Of a stretch of 64,000 nt of DNA, positions 35,344 through 43,772 are shown in pieces; positions within the stretch are counted from its first letter, which is position 1; the number at the start of each line of letters is the position of its first letter. The notes under the pieces are model-generated. The model had not been told where the DNA came from. It did no database searches and saw only the letters and a list, made by a program, of their open reading frames with translations. Both the position numbers and the translations under genes were made by a program. This DNA comes from JBBPZA01 sp963728925 (GTDB lineage: Bacteria; Actinomycetota; Thermoleophilia; Solirubrobacterales; Solirubrobacteraceae), in contig CAVSMB010000001.1 of assembly GCA_963728925.1 (NCBI GenBank), positions 32,035-96,034 on the forward strand, read 5' to 3'.

Positions 35344-35795
35344 CGAGGACGATGGTCCCAGATCGCCTCACGGTCGCCACGGCGCTCCTCGGGGCCGTGC
35401 TGATCGCTCTCGATCGGCGGCTGCAACGAGGCGGCCGGGCAGGCATCATCGCGTTCGAGGTGGCCGGATCGGCGGCGCGGTCGAGCGCCATGGTGGAGAG
35501 CTGGGACGTCGATCAGCGGCGGACCGCCAGGCTGTCGCTGGTGCTCGACAACGCCTACGCGGTGTCCTACGGGGCCTGGCTCGCCCGCGCCCTGGGCGGG
35601 CGCAGCGCCGTCGCGGCGCGGCTCGCGTGCGCGGCGTCGGCGTTCGACGTCGTGGAGAACGTGACGCTCCTCGCGGTGCTGCAGGGGCGGCCGGGAGCGA
35701 GGCTGGCACAGACCGCCGCGCTGACGAAGTTCGCCCTTCTCGGAGCGGCGCTGGGCGACGCCGTGGCGGCGGGTATAGGCTCGCGCGATCCGTAG
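35340..35795 (+). CDS. Small membrane protein of unknown function
   Basis: 151 residues with hydrophobic segments around 10-28, 90-115 and 125-147 and an Arg-rich middle. No family recognised. GTG at 35340 overlaps the preceding gene; an ATG at 35352 is also possible. It ends 46 bp from the convergent MFS gene. Confidence 0.6.
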   Translation: MTRTMVPDRLTVATALLGAVLIALDRRLQRGGRAGIIAFEVAGSAARSSAMVESWDVDQRRTARLSLVLDNAYAVSYGAWLARALGGRSAVAARLACAASAFDVVENVTLLAVLQGRPGARLAQTAALTKFALLGAALGDAVAAGIGSRDP

Positions 35796-35841
35796 TACTG
35801 GCGCACCGCGCGCCGTCCGGCGCCGGCCGACTTCGTGTTCT

Positions 35842-37485
35842 CTACGGCGGCGGCGGGTCGCGCGTGACGCCGGGCGAGAGGCCGGCGTTGGCGTGGACCC
35901 ACCGCGAGCGGCGCCCGAAGACGGGTCCCTCGAATGTGCGCCCGCCGCGGCGCACGAGCACGAACATGGCGATCGCGCCGATGACCCCGATGCACGCCGA
36001 GGCGTAGTAGGCGGCGGCGAAGCCGTTGACGTGCGCGCTGACGAGGTCGTCGAGCGACGCCTGGATGACCGGCTGGTTCCCCGTCCGCTCGACCGCGCGC
36101 TTGAGCCCGATCCGCTCGGCCTCGAAGATGAAGTCCTTGGCGGTCTCGGTCTGCTGGGCCGTCGGGTGGATGCCCTTGTCCGCGAGGCGTTCGTAGACCT
36201 TGTCGCGGTAGACCGACAGCTCGACGGCCAGCAGCACCGCGATGCCGAGCGCGCCGCCGAGCTGCTCGCTCGTGTTGATCATCCCCGCGGCCTGGCCTTG
36301 GTCGTCCTCGTCCACCGCGGTCAGGCCAGTCGGGTCGTTGACGGTGAGGACGATGCCGAGCCCCAGCCCCTGCAGGACTAGTCCCGGCACCAGCGCGCCG
36401 ACCGACTCCGCGCCGGCCGCCAGACCGAGCGCGAGCCCCGAGGCGGCGAGGACGATGTAGCCCGTGACGAGCGGCGCGCGCCCTCCGACGCGGTCGAAGG
36501 CCCGGCCGGCGAGCGGGCCGGCGAGCACGATGGGTACCGTGGCGGGGATCAGCGCGATGCCGGCGACGGCCGGGTCGACGCCGATGACGAGCAGCATGTA
36601 GTAGGGCAGCAGGAAGCCCAGCCCGAGTTCGACCATCCCCGCCAAGAGCTGGCTGACGTTGGAGGCGAGGAAGTTGAGCTTGCGCAGCAGGCGGAAGTCG
36701 ATGAGTGGATTCGCCGTGCGCATCTCCACGACGACGAAGACGGCGAGCGCGACGAGGCCGGCGGCGAGCGGGCCAAGCACCTGTGCGTCGCCGAAGCCCT
36801 CGGTGCCTCCCTGGCTCAGCCCGAAGATGATCGCCCCGATCGACACCGCGAACAGCGCCGCGCCCGGCAGGTCGAGCCCGCTGCCGGCCTGGGCCCGGCC
36901 GGGCAGGTCCGGGGTGTAGCGAAGGGCAAGGCCGGCGGCCGCGATGGCCAGCGGAACGTTCAGGGCGAAGACGAGGCGCCAGTCGATCGAGGCCAGGAGG
37001 CCGCCGAGCACCGGGCCGAGCGCGGCGAAGAAGGCCGATCCGCCGGCGAGCACACCGAGCGCCGTGCCGCGTCGCTCACTGGGGAAGACCGACGAGACGA
37101 TCGCCACCCCCGTCGGCATCATCAGCGCCGCCGCGCATCCCTGGACGACGCGCGCGCCGATCATCCACGGCATGTCCTGCGCGAGTCCGGCGGCGGTCGT
37201 CGCGAAGCCGAAGGCCACCGCGCCCACGAGGAAGACGCGGCGCAGCCCGAGCAGGTCGCCAAGGCGGCCGCCGAGGACCATGAAGGCGGCGAGCGGCAGG
37301 ATGTTCGCTGTGAGGATCCACTGCGACTCGTCGATCGACCCGCCGAGGTCGTTGACCGCGCGCGGGGTCGCGAGAGGGACCGCGGTCTGGTCGACCAGGA
37401 TCATGCTCGCCGAGATCGTCATCGCGATGAGCGTGATCCACATCGCGCGCGTCGGGGTCGCGCCCCCGGGAGAATCGGCCAGCAT
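35842..37485 (-). CDS. MFS drug exporter, DHA2/EmrB-QacA type (14 helices)
   Basis: 547 residues with about 14 hydrophobic helices. The first helix ends ASMILVDQTAVPLATPRAV, close to the DHA2 motif (LDxTIVNVALP); GGRLGDLLGLRRVFLVG is motif A; and LGPVLGGLLASIDWRLVFAL is motif C followed by the typical W-R-x-x-F. The C-terminal 35 residues are hydrophilic. A proton-driven efflux pump for drugs or lipophilic compounds is likely. Single gene; no adjacent TetR regulator is seen. Confidence 0.9.
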   Translation of the reverse strand: MLADSPGGATPTRAMWITLIAMTISASMILVDQTAVPLATPRAVNDLGGSIDESQWILTANILPLAAFMVLGGRLGDLLGLRRVFLVGAVAFGFATTAAGLAQDMPWMIGARVVQGCAAALMMPTGVAIVSSVFPSERRGTALGVLAGGSAFFAALGPVLGGLLASIDWRLVFALNVPLAIAAAGLALRYTPDLPGRAQAGSGLDLPGAALFAVSIGAIIFGLSQGGTEGFGDAQVLGPLAAGLVALAVFVVVEMRTANPLIDFRLLRKLNFLASNVSQLLAGMVELGLGFLLPYYMLLVIGVDPAVAGIALIPATVPIVLAGPLAGRAFDRVGGRAPLVTGYIVLAASGLALGLAAGAESVGALVPGLVLQGLGLGIVLTVNDPTGLTAVDEDDQGQAAGMINTSEQLGGALGIAVLLAVELSVYRDKVYERLADKGIHPTAQQTETAKDFIFEAERIGLKRAVERTGNQPVIQASLDDLVSAHVNGFAAAYYASACIGVIGAIAMFVLVRRGGRTFEGPVFGRRSRWVHANAGLSPGVTRDPPPP

Positions 37486-38033
37486 GCGGGCGGGAGCCTA
37501 ACCCGCTACTCGGGGTGCTTCCTGTCCGTATCGTCAACTCGTCCGGCCCAACCTCCCAGGCCTTGACCGGCGACCGCCCCTCCCGACGATCCGGGCAGAT
37601 GCCCCGTTCCGGCACCAGCGGGGAGGGCGCCGGCGTCGAAGCGCGGGATCCCGGCATCTCGCTCCAGGACGTCGTGCTGCGGACGACCGGAGTGTTCGAC
37701 GCGGGGCTCGTCGCCGTGGACGGGGCACCGTCGCCACGCCGCTGGCGAGCCGCGCGTTCTCGACGCCCGGGACGCACACTGGCACGCTCACGGTCACCGA
37801 CTCGACCGGCCTGCGAGCGGGCGCGACGGCGACCGTCACCGTGCACGCCGCGGCGACCCGCCCACCAGCGACCCGCCCGCCCGGGCCCGCGCCGCGCGAC
37901 AGCATCGTCCGTGTACCCGACGCACTGGATACTGTGCCTTCGGGTAGCGTCGCCGTGTCACCGGCCGCTCCGGTCCGAGAGGATCGGCCTCCGCGACGGC
38001 CCGCAGGCCGCCACTCTCCAGCTCAGGAGCCTC
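37486..38033. other. 548-bp gap holding a PKD-domain remnant
   Basis: No intact gene. From about 37722 one frame spells the end of a PKD domain (see separate entry). The remaining sequence shows no family similarity. The last 15 bp contain CAGGAGC, the ribosome binding site for the secreted protein that starts at 38034. Confidence 0.6.
37722..37850 (+). pseudogene. PKD-domain end, gene remnant
   Basis: In this frame the DNA reads GTVATPLASRAFSTPGTHTG then TLTVTDSTGLRAGATATVTV, which matches the last strands of a PKD domain (usually ...GDGTxA...TYATPGTYTVTLTVTD...TATVTV). A Pro-rich, low-complexity run follows. There is no start codon or upstream half, so it appears to be the leftover of an extracellular PKD-repeat protein. 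Confidence 0.45.
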
Positions 38034-38792
38034 ATGCCTCGTTCCCTGCTGATCGTCCCCCTCGGCGCGCTCCTGCTGGCCTGCGCGCTGCCCGGGTTCG
38101 CGCTCGCCGGCGCGAGGGTCACGAAGGGCAACGAGACGGCGCGCCTTACCGTCACGCGGCTGGCGCTGCCCGGGGCTCCGAGCGACAGTCGCGGCGCGCG
38201 ACTGCGCTACCGGGTCAAGCTCGGCACGGTCGATGGGAAGCGGTCGACTGAGGTGCTGAAGAGCATCACCATCAAGCCACCGAGTGGCCTGCGCTTCAAC
38301 CCCGCGGCGGTCCAGACCTGCCTGTTGTCCAAGTGGAACGCCGATCCGAACTACCCCTGCCCGAAGAAGACGAAAATCGCCTCCGGGACCGGTACCGCCA
38401 ACGCGCGCCCGACCATCCCGGACCTGATCGACACGACCGCGACCGCGTTCAACGGCAAGCTCGACCAGGACGCGGCCGGAATGCCCCAGTCGCCCCGCCC
38501 CGGCGTGCTGATCGAGGCGAAGATCGACGCCCAGAACGGGGTCGGCGTGGTCCTCGAGACGACCTCGCACGGGAAGATCATCTACACCGCGACCCCGACC
38601 ACCGGCGGGCCGCAGCCGCTGTACACCATCGTCGGGCTGGACCTGACCCTCGGCGTCATCGGGAAGGGCAAGACGCCCTACGTCCAACTCCCCTCGCGCT
38701 GCCCCAACAGCGGCACGTGGCGGTTCTCGCTCACCGAGGTCTTCACCTCCGGGCTCAAGCTCACCGCGCTTCACGACGTGAGGTGCGCGTAG
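38034..38792 (+). CDS. Secreted protein of unknown function
   Basis: 252 residues. A signal peptide occupies residues 1-26 (MPRSLLIVPLGALLLACALP, then cleavage around GFALA-GA). The mature part is beta-rich and has paired Cys (LLSKWNADPNYPCPKKTKIA region and the last RCPNSGTW...VRCA), so disulfides are likely. The phrase KSITIKPPSGLRFNPAAVQTC recalls a group of exported proteins common in Solirubrobacterales-type genomes, but I cannot assign a function. The start ATG at 38034 is preceded by CAGGAGC. Confidence 0.75.
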   Translation: MPRSLLIVPLGALLLACALPGFALAGARVTKGNETARLTVTRLALPGAPSDSRGARLRYRVKLGTVDGKRSTEVLKSITIKPPSGLRFNPAAVQTCLLSKWNADPNYPCPKKTKIASGTGTANARPTIPDLIDTTATAFNGKLDQDAAGMPQSPRPGVLIEAKIDAQNGVGVVLETTSHGKIIYTATPTTGGPQPLYTIVGLDLTLGVIGKGKTPYVQLPSRCPNSGTWRFSLTEVFTSGLKLTALHDVRCA

Positions 38793-38889
38793 CTCGGTAG
38801 CGCCGGCGTCCTACGCTTCACAGCGTTGACGGCGTAGCCGCCACACCGGGCGCGATCCTTCCCTCGCCGTCTAGCCTCACCGTTTATGA

Positions 38890-38905
38890 GGGGTTGACGA
38901 ACCCC
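38890..38905. promoter_or_regulatory. Short palindrome upstream of the MoxR operon
   Basis: GGGGTT (38890-38895) and AACCCC (38900-38905) flank GACG, giving a 16-bp hairpin 39 bp before the moxR-like start. It could be an operator or part of the 5' leader. Confidence 0.35.
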
Positions 38906-38944
38906 CCTGAAGATCCCCCCGGTGCACTGCGACGAGAGGACGAC

Positions 38945-39957
<1,013 letters not shown>

Positions 39958-39961
<4 letters not shown>

Positions 39962-40893
39962 CGAGCCTCTCCGGCCTCCACGTCGAGCGAACGCCCGACA
40001 AGCCGGGCCCCGGACCGACCCCGGCCGCGCTGCTGCGCGCGCTCGACGTGACGATCCGCCGCCGCGCCCAGGGCCTGCTGCCCGGCGAGCACCGCGCGCC
40101 CGGGATTGGCCCGGGCACCGAGCTCGCGCAGATCCGGCCCTACGTGACGGGCGACGACGTGCGTCACATCGACTGGAACGTCACCGCTCGCATGCGCGAG
40201 CCGCACGTCCGCGTCCACGTGCCCGAGCGTGCGCTGACGAGCTGGCTGCTGCTCGACGCCTCCCCCTCGATGGCCTTCGGCACCGCCGACCGGCGCAAGG
40301 CCGACGTCGCCGAGGGCGTCGCCCTCGCTCTCGGGCAGGTGCTGACGCGGCGTGGCAACCGGCTCGGCGTGATGTCCTTCGGCGGCCCCGAGCCGCGCGT
40401 GCTGCCGCCGCGCCAGGGGCGCCCGGGGCTGATCGGGCTGCTGACGACGGTGCGCGAGGAGCCCGCGCTCGACGGCGATGGCGCGACCTCGCTCGGCGAG
40501 GTGCTCTCGCGGGCCGGCGCCCTCGCTCGCCAGCGCGGCGTGATGATCGTCGTCTCCGACTTCCGCGGGCCGCGCGACTGGCGCGGGCCGCTGCTGCGGC
40601 TGCGGGCCCGCCACGACGTCATGGCGGTCGAGATCCGCGACCCGCGTGAGCAGGAGCTGCCGGCCATGGGCGAGCTGTGGCTGGTCGATCCCGAGACCGG
40701 CCGCCAGCTGAGGGTCGACACCAACAAGCGCAAGCTGCGCGAGCGCTTCGCGCAGGCGGCGGCCGACGAGCGCGCGACGCTCGCAGGCGAGCTGCGCAAG
40801 GCGGGCGCCGACCACGTCGTGCTCTCAACGAAGGGCGACTGGCTCCGCGAGCTCGCGCGCTTCCTCAGCCGTCCGGTCGGGGGGCGGACGTGA
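39958..40893 (+). CDS. DUF58-domain protein
   Basis: 311 residues. The DUF58 signature is visible in GEHRAPGIGPGTELAQIRPY followed by DDVRHIDWNVTARMREPHVR. The next part has a VWA-like fold, with LLLDASPSMAFG in the metal-site position and VSDFRGPRDW. These proteins are standard partners of MoxR ATPases. GTG at 39958 overlaps the moxR-like stop. The stop at 40891-40893 lies in the first unit of a 41-nt repeat. Confidence 0.92.
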
Positions 40894-40976
40894 GGCGTTC
40901 GGGCGCCGGGTCCGAAGGTCGGAGGCGCACGTGAGGCGTCTGGGCCTGCGTCCGACGTTCGGGGGCGCGGCGTGAG
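40888..40976. repeat. 41-nt imperfect repeat, two units plus a partial third
   Basis: ACGTGAGGCG begins at 40888 and again at 40929, and GCGTGAG follows at 40970, each exactly 41 nt apart. The units share GTGAG, GCGT.TGGGC, TCCGA and GGGGGCG-like pieces but differ at several bases. The DUF58 stop lies in unit 1 and the GTG start of the VWA gene in unit 3, so the duplication has spread a stop/start junction. Confidence 0.6.
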
Positions 40977-41979
40977 CTTTCGCGACCCGCTGTTTCTCGT
41001 CGCGCTCGTCCTCATCCCGGTCGCGTGGCTGGTCTACCTCGCCTTCCAACGCCGGCGCGCGAAGTTCGCCGTGCGCTTCACCAACCTCGACCTGCTGGCC
41101 AACGTCGTACAGCGCTCGCCGGGCTGGCGCCGGCACGTCCCGCCCGCCCTCTACCTGCTCGCCCTCGCCGCGCTGCTCGTCGCCCTGGCGCGGCCCGAGC
41201 GCACCGTGTCGGTCCCCCGCGAGCAGGCCTCGGTGATGCTCACCACCGACGTGTCGGGTTCGATGCAGGCGACCGACGTCTCCCCCAACCGGCTCACCGC
41301 CGCCCAGAACGCCGCGCAAACCTTCCTCTCCAAGGTCCCGTCGAAGTTCCGCGTCGGCCTGGTGACCTTCTCGCAGTCGGCCCAGGTGATCGCGCCGCCG
41401 AGCACCGACCGCCAGCTCGTCCGCGACGGCATCGAGTCACTGACCGCCAACGGCGGCACGGCGATGGGCGACGCGCTGGACCTCTCCTTGCGCTCGGCGC
41501 GCCCGGGCGCGCGTGGCGCGGGTACAACAGCGGACACGGCCAAGCCCTCGCAGGGCCGGGTCGTGGGCCGCGAGCGGCCCGCCGCGATCCTCCTGCTGTC
41601 CGACGGCGCGAACACCTCGGGCACGCGCAACCCGATTGAGGTGGCGCGACGGGCCAAGGCGCTCAAGGTGCCGATCAACACCGTCGCGCTGGGCACCGAG
41701 AACGGCACGCTCGACGTCACCGACCAGTACGGCAACACCCAGCGCATCCCCGTCCCGCCCGACCGCACCGCGCTGCGGCGGATCGCCAAGATCTCGGGCG
41801 GCAAGTACTTCAACGCCCCCGACGCGAGCAAGCTCGACGGCATCTACAGGGACCTCGGGTCCCAGCTCGGCTTCATCAAGCAGCGGCGCGAGCTGACCTA
41901 CCTGTTCGCCGGCGGCGCGCTCGCCCTCGTCGCCGTCGGCGGCGTCAGCGCGCTGTTCTGGTTCAACCGCTTCCCGTAG
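40972..41979 (+). CDS. VWA-domain membrane protein (BatA-like)
   Basis: 335 residues. Two N-terminal helices (about 8-26 and 58-76) and a C-terminal helix (about 310-330) enclose a von Willebrand A domain with a full metal site: DVSGSMQATD, then the Thr in NGGTAMGDAL, and LLLSDGANTSGT. BatA-like proteins are anchored in the membrane and work with MoxR and DUF58 partners. GTG at 40972 lies in a repeated element that also bears earlier GTGAG copies. Insertion about 165-185 (GARGAGTTADTAKPSQGRVV) is Gly/Thr-rich and looks like a loop. Confidence 0.9.
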   Translation: MSFRDPLFLVALVLIPVAWLVYLAFQRRRAKFAVRFTNLDLLANVVQRSPGWRRHVPPALYLLALAALLVALARPERTVSVPREQASVMLTTDVSGSMQATDVSPNRLTAAQNAAQTFLSKVPSKFRVGLVTFSQSAQVIAPPSTDRQLVRDGIESLTANGGTAMGDALDLSLRSARPGARGAGTTADTAKPSQGRVVGRERPAAILLLSDGANTSGTRNPIEVARRAKALKVPINTVALGTENGTLDVTDQYGNTQRIPVPPDRTALRRIAKISGGKYFNAPDASKLDGIYRDLGSQLGFIKQRRELTYLFAGGALALVAVGGVSALFWFNRFP

Positions 41980-42076
41980 GGGCGCGGCGGCCTCGCGCTG
42001 CGGTTCAACCCCTCCTCCCCCTCCTCCCCCTCGTCGCCGCTGTTCGGTGGCGCCACCCCGCGGTCGGGAGGGCGGG

Positions 42077-42091
42077 TAGAATCTCGTTCTA
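42077..42091. promoter_or_regulatory. Palindromic operator candidate for the TetR gene
   Basis: TAGAA-TCTCG-TTCTA is a 15-bp inverted repeat ending 4 bp before the ATG of the TetR gene. Its position suggests autoregulation of the TetR-enoyl-CoA hydratase operon. Confidence 0.5.
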
Positions 42092-42095
42092 GGAC

Positions 42096-42668
42096 ATGGT
42101 TCTACACACACGCGCCACTCCCCGCCGCCGCGCGATCCTCGACGCCGCCCTGGAGTGCTTCGTCGAGCGCGGCGTCGAGGCGACGACCATCGAGGCGATC
42201 CGCGACCGCTCGGGCGCGAGCACCGGCAGCGTGTACCACCACTTCGGCAGCAAGGAGGGGATCGCCGCGGCGCTCTACCTCGACGCGCTGCGCTCCTACC
42301 AGGAAGGCGCGGTCGCGGCGATGCACGAGCGCGGCATCGACGGCCTGGTCCGCCACCACGTCGTCTGGATCGCCGGGTCCCCCGACCTTGCGCGCTTCCT
42401 GCTCGCCCACCGCGATCCGGAGGTCGTGGCCGCCTCGCGCGATGAGCTCGCGACGCTCAACCGCGCGTTCTTCGACGAGGTCCGTGCGTGGGCCGCGGCG
42501 AGCGCCGTGCGCGATCTCCCGCTCGACCTCCTCTACGCCGTCACCCTCGGTCCGGCACAGGAGTGGGCCCGCCTCTGGCTCGCCGGGCGCGCCGAGACCG
42601 ACCCCGAGACTGCCGCCCGCATCCTCGCCGACGCCGCGACGGTCGCCATTCGAAAGGAGCCGCTATGA
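42096..42668 (+). CDS. TetR/AcrR family transcriptional regulator
   Basis: 190 residues. The DNA-binding domain is RRRAILDAALECFVERGVEA then TTIEAIRDRSGASTGSVYHH, and FGSKEGIAAALYLDAL. The ligand domain is unassigned, but the operon partner is an enoyl-CoA hydratase-like enzyme, so an acyl-CoA or related compound may be the effector. The start ATG is 4 bp after the palindrome at 42077. Its stop overlaps the next start (ATGA). Confidence 0.9.
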   Translation: MVLHTRATPRRRAILDAALECFVERGVEATTIEAIRDRSGASTGSVYHHFGSKEGIAAALYLDALRSYQEGAVAAMHERGIDGLVRHHVVWIAGSPDLARFLLAHRDPEVVAASRDELATLNRAFFDEVRAWAAASAVRDLPLDLLYAVTLGPAQEWARLWLAGRAETDPETAARILADAATVAIRKEPL

Positions 42669-43567
42669 CCCCGCCCGACCTGACCGACCACGCGATCCCG
42701 GCCGCCAGGACGCCTGCGGACGCCGTCGCCTCGCTCGACCACGCCTCGCTCGTCGCGGCCGCCCGCGCCGACCCACGCCGGCTGGTCGAGGTCGAGCGCG
42801 AGGGCCCGCGAGCCGTCGTTCGCATGACCGACCCTGCCACGCTCAACGCCCTCTCCGCGCCCCTGACCGTCCAGCTCCTGGACGTCGTCGAGGAGCTGGC
42901 CACCGATCCCGCCGTCCGCGTCGTCGTCCTCACCGGCGCCGACCCGGCGTTCTCGGCCGGCGGCGACCTGCGCCTCATGCGCGACTTCGCCCAGCCCGCG
43001 CTGCGCGACGGCGACGAGGGGGCGACCGCCATCTGGCGGTGGGTCCGCCGCCAGTTCGGCGGCGTCGCGCGCACGATCGTCGGCGCCGACACCGCCTTCG
43101 TCGCGGCCGTGAACGGCGCTGCGGCCGGCGTCGGCCTCGCCTTCGCGCTGGCCTGCGACGTCGTCGTCGTCTCCGAGCGCGCACGGATCGTGCCGGCCTT
43201 CGGGCGCATCGGCCTGATCCCCGAGGTGGGGACGAGCTGGCTGCTCACCCGCCGCCTGGGCTACCAGGGTGCGTTCGGGCTCTTCGCCTCGGGCGAGATC
43301 CTCAGCGGCGCTCGGGCCGCCGAGCTCGGCCTCGCCAACGAGCTCGTCGCCCACGAGGAGCTCATGTCGGCGGCCACGCGGTGGTGCGAGCGCATCGAGG
43401 AGCTGCCGCCGCACGTGCTCGAGATGATGAAGCCGCTGCTGCGCCGCGCCGCGGACGCGACGTGGGAGCAGAGCATCGCCATGGAGGAGTACGCCGAGCC
43501 GTCGTGCTTCACGACGCGCGACCACCGTGAGGGGGTAGCGGCGCTGCTCGGGTCGACGTCGCAGTAG
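42665..43567 (+). CDS. Enoyl-CoA hydratase/isomerase family protein
   Basis: 300 residues, crotonase fold. ATLNALSAPLTVQLLDVV, PAFSAGGDLRLMRDF (first oxyanion-hole part), AAVNGAAAGVGLAFALACDV (second) and PAFGRIGLIPEVGTSWLLTR with the position of the catalytic Glu (PEVG). About 45 residues precede the usual start, an extra N-terminal section. Substrate unknown: hydratase, isomerase or related. AAAGGAGC precedes the ATG at 42665; the gene is coupled to the TetR gene. Confidence 0.9.
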   Translation: MTPPDLTDHAIPAARTPADAVASLDHASLVAAARADPRRLVEVEREGPRAVVRMTDPATLNALSAPLTVQLLDVVEELATDPAVRVVVLTGADPAFSAGGDLRLMRDFAQPALRDGDEGATAIWRWVRRQFGGVARTIVGADTAFVAAVNGAAAGVGLAFALACDVVVVSERARIVPAFGRIGLIPEVGTSWLLTRRLGYQGAFGLFASGEILSGARAAELGLANELVAHEELMSAATRWCERIEELPPHVLEMMKPLLRRAADATWEQSIAMEEYAEPSCFTTRDHREGVAALLGSTSQ

Positions 43568-43772
43568 GACGACAACGCGTCGCGATCGGCGCGCCTCATG
43601 GATCGGGACGCGCTCGCGCGCACGTGGTCCCTCGGCGCGGGAAGCAAGACGCCGTTCGCGGTGTCCTTCGCGCGTCGGCGCCGGCCGTCGCAACGTGCCT
43701 ACCGATGAGTTCGGCTCCCGTCTGCGGTCCTAGGGAGACCGACCTGGATGACGAGAGAGGGGTGCCCGCACG

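Noticed and set aside
43568..43772. Short frame beginning MDRDALARTW between the enoyl-CoA hydratase and MMPL genes
   Set aside because: About 36 codons, no ribosome binding site, Arg-rich end; judged non-coding.
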